From Streptomyces blattellae (GTDB lineage: Bacteria; Actinomycetota; Actinomycetes; Streptomycetales; Streptomycetaceae): a DNA stretch of 64,000 bases. The position numbers and the translations under genes were made by a program. Shown here in pieces: positions 7,425-17,742 of the stretch (position 1 is its first letter; each line of letters begins with the position of its first letter). The stretch lies in NCBI RefSeq assembly GCF_009709555.1, contig NZ_WJBG01000111.1:62001-126000 (forward strand), read 5' to 3'. Under the pieces are notes generated by a model that was given only the letters and a program-made list of their open reading frames with translations, did not search any database and was not told where the DNA came from.

Positions 7425-9239
7425 ATGACGCACGCGCCCCGGCCGAACATCCTCTGGTTGATGAGCGAGGACTGCTCACCGCACGGGGAGGCCTACGGCG
7501 ATCCCCTGGCGCGCACGCCCACCATCAACCGGCTGGCGCGGGAAGGGGTGCTGTTCGAGCAGGCGTTCTGCACCTCACCGGTGTGTGCTCCGTCCCGGTT
7601 CAGCCTGATCTCCGGAGTCCATGCCGCCAGTTGCGGCCCGGCGCACCAGATGCGTGCCCTCGCGCACTTCCCGGACGGCCTGGACACCTACGCCGGGCTG
7701 ATGCGCGAGGCGGGCTACCACTGCACCAACAACGCCAAGACCGACTACAACAGCGACCTCGACAAGAACGCGATCTGGGACGACTCAGGCCCCTCGGCCC
7801 ACTGGCGGCACCGACCCGAAGGGGCGCCGTTCCTGGCGGTGTTCAACCCGAACGACACCCACGAGTCCGCGCTGTTCGCGGAAGAGATCAGCTACGTGTC
7901 ACCGGATGAGGTCCGGGTGCCCGCCTACCTTCCGGACACGCCGGAGATCCGTGCCGACATCGCCCGCTACTACACGGCCATCGAGAAGGTCGACACCGTC
8001 TTCGCCCACCTCCTCGCCGAGGTCGAGCAGGCCGGCTTGCTGGAGGACACGATCCTCCTCTACTCCTCCGACCACGGCGGTGTCGGCCCCCGCTCGAAGC
8101 GATTCTGTTACGACGACGGACTGAGGGTGCCGCTGATCGTCCGGCTGCCGCAACGGTATGCGCACCTGTCGCCCTGGCACGCCGGCGAGCGGGTCGGCAC
8201 CGCGGTGAGCCACATCGACATCGCACCGACGCTGCTGGCGCTGGGCGGAGTGCCGATTCCGGGCACCATGCAGGGCAGGCCGCTGTTCGGCCCGCAGGCC
8301 GCGGCCCCGGGCGGGGTCGCCTTCGGCGGGCGCAACCGGATGGGGGAGCGGTACGACTTCGTCCGGACCGTCCGCGACAGCCGCTACCGGTACATCCGCA
8401 ACTACTCCCCGCACCGACCCCACGGCCAGCACGTCGCGTACATGTGGCTCGCCCAGGGCTACCAGGCATGGGAGACCGCGCACCGGGCCGGGACCCTCTC
8501 CGAGGCGTCCGAGCGGTTCTGGCAGGAGAAACCCGCCGAGGAGTTCTACGACACCGTCACCGACCCCGACGAGGTCCACAACCTCATCGGCGCCCCCGAG
8601 CACGCCGAGCGGATCGAGCACCTGAGCAGCCTGCTGGACCGGCACATGCTCGACATCAACGACAACGGCTTCATCCCCGAGGGCTCGCCGATCGAGGGCT
8701 ACGACAACAGCCGTGTCCCCGGTGCCTATCCCCTCCACGAGGTGATGGAACTGGCGGGCAGGGCCATCCAGCGCGCCCCGGGCAGCCTCGGCCTCTTCAT
8801 CGACGCCCTCGGCCACGACAACGAGGTGCTTCGCTACTGGGGAGCCCAAGGCCTGCTCATGCTCGGCCCCGACAGCGCGCCCGCCGGGCATGCCCTGGAC
8901 ACGGCACTGCGCGACGCGTCCCCGCAGGTGCGCATCGCGGCGGCGGAGGCCCACGCCAAGACCCGAAACCCCGAGGAAGCCGTCGGCGTCCTCGCGGGGA
9001 TACTGGCCGGGGACCACGCCAGGCCGGTCAAGCTGCAGGCGCTCAACGCGCTCACCTTCCTGGGCGCCGCGGCGGCCGACGCCACCGAGGAGATCGCGGA
9101 ATTCACGGAGGCCGCCGACCCGAACCTCCGGTCGGCGTCCAGATACCTTCTGCTGCGGCTGCGCGACGAGTACACACCGGGCACCACGATCTTCGACCTG
9201 ACACACATGACGGCCCATCCACCGGCGTCGGTCTTCTAG
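7425..9239 (+). CDS. Sulfatase, Cys-type, with HEAT-like C-terminal extension
   Basis: A 604-residue sulfatase 22 bases after the first one. The catalytic signature is Cys54 in SPVCAPSRFSLISG, and metal ligands are expected in the N-terminal SEDCSPH and in LLYSSDHGGVGPRSK. The catalytic domain resembles the heparan N-sulfatase/N-sulfoglucosamine sulfohydrolase branch. Residues ~440-590 form short helical repeats (for example LDTALRDASPQVRIAAAEA) resembling HEAT repeats, an extension not needed for catalysis. No signal peptide is visible. Two different sulfatases beside one GH3 enzyme suggest a substrate sulfated at more than one position; that is inference. Confidence 0.87.
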   Translation: MTHAPRPNILWLMSEDCSPHGEAYGDPLARTPTINRLAREGVLFEQAFCTSPVCAPSRFSLISGVHAASCGPAHQMRALAHFPDGLDTYAGLMREAGYHCTNNAKTDYNSDLDKNAIWDDSGPSAHWRHRPEGAPFLAVFNPNDTHESALFAEEISYVSPDEVRVPAYLPDTPEIRADIARYYTAIEKVDTVFAHLLAEVEQAGLLEDTILLYSSDHGGVGPRSKRFCYDDGLRVPLIVRLPQRYAHLSPWHAGERVGTAVSHIDIAPTLLALGGVPIPGTMQGRPLFGPQAAAPGGVAFGGRNRMGERYDFVRTVRDSRYRYIRNYSPHRPHGQHVAYMWLAQGYQAWETAHRAGTLSEASERFWQEKPAEEFYDTVTDPDEVHNLIGAPEHAERIEHLSSLLDRHMLDINDNGFIPEGSPIEGYDNSRVPGAYPLHEVMELAGRAIQRAPGSLGLFIDALGHDNEVLRYWGAQGLLMLGPDSAPAGHALDTALRDASPQVRIAAAEAHAKTRNPEEAVGVLAGILAGDHARPVKLQALNALTFLGAAAADATEEIAEFTEAADPNLRSASRYLLLRLRDEYTPGTTIFDLTHMTAHPPASVF

Positions 9240-9373
9240 GGCTCGGGTAACGTTTTGCCGTAAGGCAGGTTCCTGCCCGGCACCGGAGCTCCCGGACCTC
9301 CTTTGGAGGATCGCCTGATCGCGGGGGCGTCTCATTGTGTCTTCGCGGGAGTGACCTGCGCCTTTTCGCGTGA

Positions 9374-10852
<1,479 letters not shown>

Positions 10853-10922
10853 CGCCTCAACGCCTTTGCGCACGGCCCGCGTTGACCGCCCGCAACACCA
10901 GAAGCGAAGTGAACCACCCGCA

Positions 10923-11375
10923 GTGCTGAACGATCTCGACGAACGTATCGTGCACGCCCTCGCCGAGGACGCCCGCCGCTCCTACGCGGACATCGGGCAG
11001 CTGGTCGGCCTGTCCGCGCCCGCCGTCAAGCGGCGCGTGGACCGGCTGCGCGCCACCGGAGCCATCACCGGCTTCACCGTACGGGTGGACCCCGCGGCGC
11101 TTGGCTGGGAGACCGAGGGGTTCGTCGAGATCTACTGCCGGCACAACACCTCGCCGGAGACCATCCGGCGGGGCCTGGAGCGCTATCAGGAGGTCGTCGC
11201 CGCGTCCACCGTCACCGGTGACGCGGACGCGGTCGTCCAGGTCTTCGCCTCCGACATGCGCCACTTCGAGCGGGTGCTGGAGCGGATCGCGGGCGAGCCG
11301 TTCGTGGAGCGCACGAAGTCGGTGCTGGTGCTGTCGCCGCTGCTGCGCCGCTTCTCGTCGGGATCGCCCACATGA
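10923..11375 (+). CDS. Lrp/AsnC family transcriptional regulator
   Basis: The GTG at 10923 gives MLNDLDERIVHALAEDARRS, the usual AsnC N-terminus; the in-frame stretch further upstream overlaps guaB1 and is not protein-like. The 150-residue product has a winged helix-turn-helix (~5-60, SYADIGQLVGLSAPAVKRRV) and a RAM ligand-binding domain (~65-145) ending in a strand with VLSPLLRRF. Family members sense amino acids or related metabolites and bind as multimers to several phased sites. Neighbours downstream are an exporter and an amino-acid-oxidase/nitrilase pair, which are plausible targets. Confidence 0.88.
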   Translation: MLNDLDERIVHALAEDARRSYADIGQLVGLSAPAVKRRVDRLRATGAITGFTVRVDPAALGWETEGFVEIYCRHNTSPETIRRGLERYQEVVAASTVTGDADAVVQVFASDMRHFERVLERIAGEPFVERTKSVLVLSPLLRRFSSGSPT

Positions 11376-11512
11376 ACCGCACCCCCCGCGGAACGCTTAC
11401 CATCGGTGTCATGACATGGCGACATTGATCCGCACCAGAGCCCGGCGTCCGGCGACTGACCGCCACCCTGTACGGCTACTCGTTCCTGGACGAGTTCGTC
11501 CTGCTCTACCCG

Positions 11513-12598
11513 GTGTACGCGCTGCTGTTCAGCGACACCGGCCTGTCGGTCTGGCAGATCGCCTCCCTCTTCGCCCTGTGGTCGATCACCGGCGTGCTGC
11601 TGGAGGTCCCTTCCGGTGCCTGGGCCGACGCCGTCTCCCGCCGACTGCTGCTGTGGCTCGGCCCGCTGCTGACCGCCGCCGGTTTCGCGCTGTGGGTGAT
11701 CGTCCCGTCGTACTGGGCCTTCGCGGCCGGCTTCGCCCTGTGGGGCGCCGGCGGAGCGCTCGGCTCCGGTGCGCTGGAGGCTCTGGTGTACGACGAGCTG
11801 GACGGGCTCGGCGCGGCCGGCCGGTATGCCCGGGTGATGGGCCGGGCGCGGGCGGCCGGGCTGATCGGCGTGATGGCGGCGATGGGACTCGCCGGGCCGG
11901 TGTTCGCGTGGGGCGGCTACCCGGCGGTGGGGACGGCGAGTGTCCTGGCCTGCCTGCTCGCCGCGGCGACCGCGAGCCGGTTCCCTGAGCACCGGGCGCC
12001 CGCGGAGGACGGCGGCAACTGGGCCGCGACCCTGCGGGCCGGGGTCGCCGAAGCACGCGCCGACCGGTCGGTGGTCGGCGCGTTGCTGCTGGTGCCTGCC
12101 GTCACCGCGGTGTGGAGCGCGCTCGACGAGTTCACGGCGCTCCTGGTGCGGGACTTCGGGGTGCCGGACGAGCGGGTTCCGTATCTGCTGCTGCTGATCT
12201 GGGCGGGCGCCACGGCCGGGAGCCTGCTGGCCGGCCCCGCCGAACGCCTCGGCACGGCAGGGCTCGCGGGACTCCTCGCGGGCGCCGCGCTCGCCCTCGC
12301 CGTCGGTGCCACGGCGCCGTCCATGGCCGGGATCGGCCTCGTGGCGCTCGCCTTCGGCGGCTTCCAGCTGGCGACCGTGCTCGCCGACGCCCGGCTCCAG
12401 GAACGTATCGACGACAGCCGCCGGGCCACCCTGACCTCGCTCGCCGGTCTCGGCACCGAGCTGGCCACGGTCGCCACGTACGGCGCGTACGCGACGATCG
12501 GCGCGACGGCCGCGCACAGCACCGCTTTCGCCCTGTCCGCGGTGCCCTATCTGGTGACCGCGGCCCTGCTGGCGGCCGGGAGAACGGCGACGCGGTGA
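11513..12598 (+). CDS. MFS transporter (N-terminus uncertain)
   Basis: A membrane protein with about twelve hydrophobic segments, an MFS-like loop GAWADAVSRRLLL after the second helix and a repeat of the fold in the second half. The GTG at 11513 starts mid-way through the first helix. The frame stays open upstream to a stop at 11426 and encodes GVRRLTATLYGYSFLDEF, which looks like the real beginning, but no ATG, GTG or TTG occurs there. A GTC at 11447 sits where a start would be expected, so initiation may use a rare codon (CTG 11456 is possible) or the start has been lost. It probably exports a small molecule; the substrate is unknown. Confidence 0.72.
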   Translation: MYALLFSDTGLSVWQIASLFALWSITGVLLEVPSGAWADAVSRRLLLWLGPLLTAAGFALWVIVPSYWAFAAGFALWGAGGALGSGALEALVYDELDGLGAAGRYARVMGRARAAGLIGVMAAMGLAGPVFAWGGYPAVGTASVLACLLAAATASRFPEHRAPAEDGGNWAATLRAGVAEARADRSVVGALLLVPAVTAVWSALDEFTALLVRDFGVPDERVPYLLLLIWAGATAGSLLAGPAERLGTAGLAGLLAGAALALAVGATAPSMAGIGLVALAFGGFQLATVLADARLQERIDDSRRATLTSLAGLGTELATVATYGAYATIGATAAHSTAFALSAVPYLVTAALLAAGRTATR

Positions 12599-12977
12599 GG
12601 CGGGTCGCAGGTACCCGCTTGCTGTCGATGGGTGACTGGAGCTTCGCCATGGGGTCGGTCACCGGCGAACTGCGCGCCCCTGCCCGCGTCGAGGGGCCGT
12701 ACGACGACTTCGGCACCCCGTCGGCATGGCCCCGGGGCAGAACCGACCCGGAACCGCTGCGGGTCGTCGTGGCGCGACTGCGGGAGATCAAATGCCCCGG
12801 CACCGTGGACGCCGCCGGTGTTCCGTGGACGCGCGCAACGAATCGGCGCCGGAGCCGGAACAGACGCAACGATCCGCTCACCGGCGCGCAACGGCTTCTC
12901 CTTGTCCGCCCGAGCAGGCCGCCCGTACCGTCTACGTGGCCCCCACGACCGCCCTTCCGTCCCGGTGAGGATCACGC
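12599..12977. other. Intergenic region before the nitrilase gene
   Basis: No convincing gene: frames on both strands are open by GC bias only and lack family features. The right half contains three copies of CGCAACG at phased spacing (listed separately), suggesting a regulatory region for the nitrilase-oxidase operon. Confidence 0.6.
12834..12893. promoter_or_regulatory. Three phased CGCAACG repeats, candidate regulator sites
   Basis: Direct repeats CGCAACG occur at 12834-12840, 12865-12871 and 12887-12893. Start-to-start spacing is 31 and 22 bases, close to three and two helical turns, so all copies face the same side of the DNA. They lie about 85-145 bases before the nitrilase start. Lrp/AsnC proteins often wrap DNA on such phased sites, and an Lrp gene lies 1.5 kb upstream; the link is inference. 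Confidence 0.4.
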
Positions 12978-13766
12978 ATGCGCACCGCCCTGCTCCAGAG
13001 CTCCGGCCGCCCCGGCTCCGTCGCCGAGAACCTCAAGGTCCTCGACGAGGCGGCGGGCCGGGCGGCGGTCGCGGGTGCCGGACTGCTGGTCGCGCCGGAG
13101 ATGTTCCTGACCGGGTACGCCATCGGCGACGACATCGCCCGCCTCGCCGGACACGCCGACGGCGAGGGGGCCGACGCCGTCGCCGAGACCGCGACGCGGC
13201 ACGGCCTCGCGATCGCCTACGGCTATCCCGAGCGCTCCGGCGAGACCGTGTTCAACTCCGTCCAGCTGATCTCCGCCGACGGCACCCGTCTCGCGAACTA
13301 CCGCAAGACCCACCTCTTCGGCTGCTTCGAGCGCGACCACTTCACCCCGGGCGAGCAGCCGGTCGTCCAGGCCGAGCTGAACGGCCTCCGCGTCGGCTTC
13401 CTGATCTGCTACGACGTCGAGTTCCCGGAGAACGTGCGCGCCCACGCCGTCGCCGGCACCGACCTCCTCCTGGTGCCGACCGCGCAGATGCACCCGTTCC
13501 AGTTCGTCGCCGAGTCCGTCGTCCCGGTGCGGGCCTTCGAGAACCAGATGTACGTCGCGTACGTCAACCGGGTCGGCGGAGAAGGCGAGTTCGAGTTCGT
13601 CGGGCTCTCCACGCTGGCCGGACCCGACGGGATCGCCCGCACCCGGGCCGGCCGCGGCGAGGAGCTGCTCCTCGCGGACGTCGACCCGGCCTTCCTCGCC
13701 GCCTCCCGCGAGGCCAACCCGTATCTCCGGGACCGCCGCCCCGGCCTCTACGGCTCCCTGGTCTGA
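12978..13766 (+). CDS. Carbon-nitrogen hydrolase (nitrilase/omega-amidase superfamily)
   Basis: A 262-residue single-domain hydrolase with the complete catalytic set: Glu41 (APEMFLTGY), Lys110 (NYRKTHLFG) and nucleophile Cys144 (FLICYDVEFPE). The length fits an amidase rather than the ~340-residue true nitrilases. It hydrolyses an amide to acid plus ammonia. The adjacent flavin oxidase belongs to a superfamily that includes enzymes making amides from amino acids by oxidative decarboxylation, so the two could act in sequence. A gap of 92 bases separates them and they are probably co-transcribed. Confidence 0.9.
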   Translation: MRTALLQSSGRPGSVAENLKVLDEAAGRAAVAGAGLLVAPEMFLTGYAIGDDIARLAGHADGEGADAVAETATRHGLAIAYGYPERSGETVFNSVQLISADGTRLANYRKTHLFGCFERDHFTPGEQPVVQAELNGLRVGFLICYDVEFPENVRAHAVAGTDLLLVPTAQMHPFQFVAESVVPVRAFENQMYVAYVNRVGGEGEFEFVGLSTLAGPDGIARTRAGRGEELLLADVDPAFLAASREANPYLRDRRPGLYGSLV

Positions 13767-13858
13767 AATCCCCCCTTCTTCCCCCCTCTCCGCCCCTCTC
13801 CCCCCGTTCTCCCTTCGATCTCCACCCTCATCTTCGCCCTGAAAGGAGTCCGTACCCC

Positions 13859-15571
13859 ATGACGTCCACGGTGCCCAACGCCGTCCAGCACGCCGACGCG
13901 CAGCAGCCGCCGATCACCATGTTCGGTCCGGACTTCCCGTACGCCTACGACGACTTCCTCGCCCACCCGGCGGGCCTCGGCCAGATACCCGCGACCGAAC
14001 ACGGCACCGAGGTCGCGGTCATCGGCGGCGGGCTCTCCGGCATCGTGGCCGCCTACGAGCTGATGAAGATGGGCCTCAAGCCCGTCGTCTACGAGGCCGA
14101 CCGGATCGGCGGCCGGCTGCGGACCGTCGGCTTCGAGGGCTGCGACCCGTCCCTCACCGCCGAGATGGGCGCGATGCGGTTCCCGCCGTCCTCCACGGCG
14201 CTCCAGCACTACATCGACCTCGTGGGTCTTCAGACCCGGCCCTTCCCCAACCCCCTTGCGGAGGCGACCCCGTCGACCGTCGTCGACCTCAAGGGCGAGT
14301 CGCACTACGCCGAGACGCCCGACGACCTGCCGCAGGTCTACCGGGATGTCGCCGACGCCTGGAACAGGTGTCTGGAGGACGGCGCCGACTTCTCCGCCAT
14401 GAACCGGGCCCTGCGCGAGCGCGATGTGCCGCGCATCCGGGAGATCTGGGCGAAGCTCGTCGAGCGGCTCGACAATCAGACCTTCTACGGCTTCCTCTGC
14501 GACTCCGAGGCCTTCAGCTCCTTCCGGCACCGCGAGATCTTCGGCCAGGTCGGCTTCGGCACCGGCGGCTGGGACACCGACTTCCCCAACTCGATCCTGG
14601 AGATCCTGCGCGTCGTCTACACCGAGGCCGACGACCACCACCGCGGCATCGTGGGCGGCTCGCAGCAGCTCCCGCTGCGGCTGTGGGAGCGCGAGCCGGC
14701 GAAGATCGTGCACTGGGCGTACGGCACCTCGCTGAAGTCCCTGCACGACAACGGCGAGCCGCGCCCCGCCGTGACCCGTCTGCACCGCACCGCCGGCGAC
14801 CACATCACCGTCACCGACGCGAACGGCGACATCCGCACCTTCAGGGCGGCCGTCTTCACCGCGCAGTCCTGGATGCTGCTCTCCAAGATCGCCTGCGACG
14901 ACTCGCTCTTCCCGATCGACCACTGGACGGCGATCGAGCGCACCCACTACATGGAGAGTTCCAAGCTCTTCGTGCCCGTCGACCGGCCCTTCTGGCTCGA
15001 CAAGGCCGTCGACGACAGGGGAGATCCGACCGGCCGGGACGTCATGTCGATGACCCTCACCGACCGTATGACGCGCGGGACTTACCTCCTCGACGACGGC
15101 CCCGACCGGCCCGCGGTGATCTGTCTGTCGTACACCTGGTGCGACGACAGCCTGAAGTGGCTGCCGCTGTCCGCGAACGAGCGGATGGAGGTCATGCTGA
15201 AGTCGCTCGGCGAGATCTATCCGAAGGTGGACATCCGGGGGCACGTCATCGGCAGTCCGGTGACGGTGTCCTGGGAGAACGAGCCCTACTTCATGGGCGC
15301 GTTCAAGGCCAACCTGCCCGGCCACTACCGCTACCAGCGGCGCCTGTTCACGCACTTCATGCAGGACCGGCTGCCCGAGGACAAGCGCGGCATCTTCCTC
15401 GCCGGCGACGACATCTCCTGGACGGCGGGCTGGGCCGAGGGCGCGATCCAGACCGCGCTGAACGCGGTGTGGGGCGTCATGCACCACTTCGGCGGGGCGA
15501 CCGACGCGACCAACCCCGGCCCGGGCGACGTGTACGACGAGATCGCGCCGGTGGAGCTGCCGGAGGACTGA
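13859..15571 (+). CDS. Flavin-dependent amine/amino-acid oxidase
   Basis: A 570-residue FAD protein. The Rossmann fingerprint VAVIGGGLSGIVAAYELMKMG is near residue 52, followed by an Arg-rich GGRLRT motif and the C-terminal FAD motif GIFLAGDDISWTAGWAEGAIQTAL. The fold is the monoamine/L-amino-acid oxidase family, with features of tryptophan 2-monooxygenase-like proteins (EMGAMRFPPSS). The start ATG follows a good ribosome-binding site (gaaaggag). It may oxidise an aromatic or other L-amino acid either to the keto acid or to the amide; pairing with the amidase favours the amide route, but this is inference. Confidence 0.88.
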   Translation: MTSTVPNAVQHADAQQPPITMFGPDFPYAYDDFLAHPAGLGQIPATEHGTEVAVIGGGLSGIVAAYELMKMGLKPVVYEADRIGGRLRTVGFEGCDPSLTAEMGAMRFPPSSTALQHYIDLVGLQTRPFPNPLAEATPSTVVDLKGESHYAETPDDLPQVYRDVADAWNRCLEDGADFSAMNRALRERDVPRIREIWAKLVERLDNQTFYGFLCDSEAFSSFRHREIFGQVGFGTGGWDTDFPNSILEILRVVYTEADDHHRGIVGGSQQLPLRLWEREPAKIVHWAYGTSLKSLHDNGEPRPAVTRLHRTAGDHITVTDANGDIRTFRAAVFTAQSWMLLSKIACDDSLFPIDHWTAIERTHYMESSKLFVPVDRPFWLDKAVDDRGDPTGRDVMSMTLTDRMTRGTYLLDDGPDRPAVICLSYTWCDDSLKWLPLSANERMEVMLKSLGEIYPKVDIRGHVIGSPVTVSWENEPYFMGAFKANLPGHYRYQRRLFTHFMQDRLPEDKRGIFLAGDDISWTAGWAEGAIQTALNAVWGVMHHFGGATDATNPGPGDVYDEIAPVELPED

Positions 15572-15577
15572 CCCGGA

Positions 15578-16264
15578 TCAGCCCGGCAGCGGGGTGAGCA
15601 GCATCCGCCCCGCGAACCCCACCACCGCGTCCAGACGCTCGGTGAACTCCTCGGCGACATCGGGGAGTTCACGCAGAGCCCACAGCGCGCGGGCCGTCGA
15701 CCAGGTGGCGTCCCGGGCCCGCTCCAGGCTCCACGAGCCCAGCAGATGGGTGAGCGGGTCGGCGATCTGGAGGAGATCGGGGCCCGGCATCAGATCTTCG
15801 CGGATGCGCTCCTCCAGCGAGACGAGGAGATCACCCACGCGGTCGAACTCGTCCTCCAGCTCGGCGGGTTCGCAGCCGAGCGTACGGCAGGCGTCCACGA
15901 CGGCGAGCGCCAGATCGTGGCCGATGTGCGCATTGATGCCCGCCAGCGCGAACTGCAGTGGACGTACCCCGGGATGGCGGCGGTACTGGAACAGGGGCCG
16001 CCAGCAGGCCGGCGGGCGCCGCTCGCCGGCGACCGCGTCCACCGCTGCCAAGTACCGCTCCGCGAACCGCACATCCAGCGTGATCGCGGCCCGGGCATCG
16101 GCGAACCGGCCCTCGTCGATACGCCGGTCGACGGCCTCCGTGACGGTGAGGTAGACGCGGTTGAACACGGCGAGCCCGTCCCGCTCGGGCAGGGCCGCGT
16201 CGAGAGCGCGCATACGGGAGACGACCGTGTCGACGGGTGTGGTGATCTGTTCCGATTGCGCCAT
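15578..16264 (-). CDS. DUF5995 family protein
   Basis: A 228-residue, helical, soluble protein that matches the DUF5995 pattern: AVFNRVYLTVTEAV near the N-terminus and FALAGINAHIGHDLALAV in the middle, with conserved histidines that could bind a metal or act catalytically. Function is unknown for the family. It converges with the oxidase gene (6 bases apart) and is divergent from the GH6 gene. Confidence 0.75.
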   Translation of the reverse strand: MAQSEQITTPVDTVVSRMRALDAALPERDGLAVFNRVYLTVTEAVDRRIDEGRFADARAAITLDVRFAERYLAAVDAVAGERRPPACWRPLFQYRRHPGVRPLQFALAGINAHIGHDLALAVVDACRTLGCEPAELEDEFDRVGDLLVSLEERIREDLMPGPDLLQIADPLTHLLGSWSLERARDATWSTARALWALRELPDVAEEFTERLDAVVGFAGRMLLTPLPG

Positions 16265-16387
16265 GCAGGCAGGGTCCCAGTCCTAGGCTGGCCGGGGTAC
16301 CGGCGGGCCCGCGGCTTCCCCGGAATGGGGTAACGCGTCCGTCGCGCAGGGGGAGAACAGCAGGGGAAGAACGGGGGGAGCCGGACC

Positions 16388-17614
16388 GTGTCAGGCTTAC
16401 GTGCCCGCCGCCTGGCCGCACGCAGGGCCGAGCGCAGAAGCGCCGCCCGGCGCGGCGCCATGGTCGCGGTGGCCTCCGTCGTGGTCGCCGTCGCCACGGT
16501 GACCGGCACGTTGTCCGCGCTCGACGACGGACGCGGCTCCGACGAGGCCAGGCCCGAGGTGACCAGTTCGCCACGTCTGGAACCGCTGCCCGCGGTTCCG
16601 TCGGCGTCTCCGTCGACAAAGGCGTCCACCTCCCCGGCCCCTTCCTCTTCCCGCTCTTCTCCCTCGTCTCCTCCGAAGAAGCGGGAGGCAGCGAGCGCGA
16701 CCCCCTCGCCCACGAGGACGGAGCCGAGGCAGCCGACCGCGACCGTGCCCACGCGGCTCTACCGTCACCCCGAGTCCCAGGTGCTCGACTGGGTCCGCGC
16801 CCACCCCGGCGACCCGCGTCACGCGGTCATCGAGTCCCGTATCGCCGATCATCCGGCGGCGGTGTGGTTCGCCGACTACACGCCGGCCACCATCACCGCC
16901 CGGGTCCGCGCGGTCACCTCCGGCGGCACGGCGCAGGGCCGGGTGCCGGTGGTCGTGCCCTACGCCATCCCGGACCGCGACTGCGGCGGGGCCTCCCAGG
17001 GCGGTGCGCCCGACCTCGGGGCGTACGACGCCTGGATCGACGCCTTCGCGGCGGGGCTGGGCTCCGGTGACGTCATCGTGATCCTGGAGCCGGACTCGAT
17101 CGCCCAGTCCGGCTGCCTCTCGGCCGGTGCCCGCGCCGACCGCTTCGCCTCCCTGGCCCGCGCCGGCCGCGCCCTCAAGGCCGCGAACCCCAAGGCACGG
17201 GTCTACTTCGACGCGGGCCACTCCGGCTGGAACCCGGCGGCCAAGCAGGCGGCACTGCTGAAGCAGGCGGGCGCCGCCTCGGCCGTCTCGTCCGACGGCA
17301 TCTTCAGCAACGTCTCCAACTTCCACCGCACGGACGACGAGACCGCCTACGACCGACTGGTCCTCGACGCCCTCGGCGGGCCCGCAGCCTCGCTCGGCGC
17401 CGTCATCGACACCAGCCGCAACGGCAACGGCGCCCCGGCCGACGGCCAGTGGTGCGACCCGGCCGGCCGCAAGCTCGGGCGGACGCCGACCCTGAACACG
17501 GGGGAGCCAGGGATCGACGGATACCTGTGGGTGAAGCTCCCGGGTGAGTCCGACGGCTGCAAGGGCGCACCCGGCACGTTCACCCCGTCGTACGCCTACG
17601 ACTTGGCACGCTGA
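16388..17614 (+). CDS. Secreted or anchored glycoside hydrolase family 6 (endoglucanase/cellobiohydrolase type)
   Basis: A 408-residue protein that begins with an Arg-rich N-terminus and one hydrophobic segment (~25-45), either a long signal peptide or an anchor. A Ser/Thr/Pro-rich linker follows (~55-122). The GH6 catalytic domain (~123-405) carries the two conserved acidic motifs PYAIPDRDCGG (Asp198) and ILEPDSI (Asp236, likely acid catalyst), and YLWVKLPGESDG near the end. GH6 enzymes cleave beta-1,4-glucan with inversion. No carbohydrate-binding module is present. GTG start; the gene is monocistronic. Confidence 0.9.
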   Translation: MSGLRARRLAARRAERRSAARRGAMVAVASVVVAVATVTGTLSALDDGRGSDEARPEVTSSPRLEPLPAVPSASPSTKASTSPAPSSSRSSPSSPPKKREAASATPSPTRTEPRQPTATVPTRLYRHPESQVLDWVRAHPGDPRHAVIESRIADHPAAVWFADYTPATITARVRAVTSGGTAQGRVPVVVPYAIPDRDCGGASQGGAPDLGAYDAWIDAFAAGLGSGDVIVILEPDSIAQSGCLSAGARADRFASLARAGRALKAANPKARVYFDAGHSGWNPAAKQAALLKQAGAASAVSSDGIFSNVSNFHRTDDETAYDRLVLDALGGPAASLGAVIDTSRNGNGAPADGQWCDPAGRKLGRTPTLNTGEPGIDGYLWVKLPGESDGCKGAPGTFTPSYAYDLAR

Positions 17615-17742
17615 GCCTTCGGCGGCGTGCTCTCCGACGTGCCCACCCACCTGGCCGGCAGCCGCAGTCGTACCGGGGGAGGCACCCGGTCACGCCGGGC
17701 TGCGCCATACCCCGCCCCCGCCCCGGTCGCCCACCGACCCCC

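Noticed and set aside
5231..7450. Long minus-strand open frame opposite the first sulfatase
   Set aside because: Mirror of a real gene; His/Arg/Val-rich with no domain features.
12632..13858. Upstream extension of the flavin oxidase frame
   Set aside because: Runs through the nitrilase gene in a different frame; the ATG at 13859 has a strong ribosome-binding site and the normal length.
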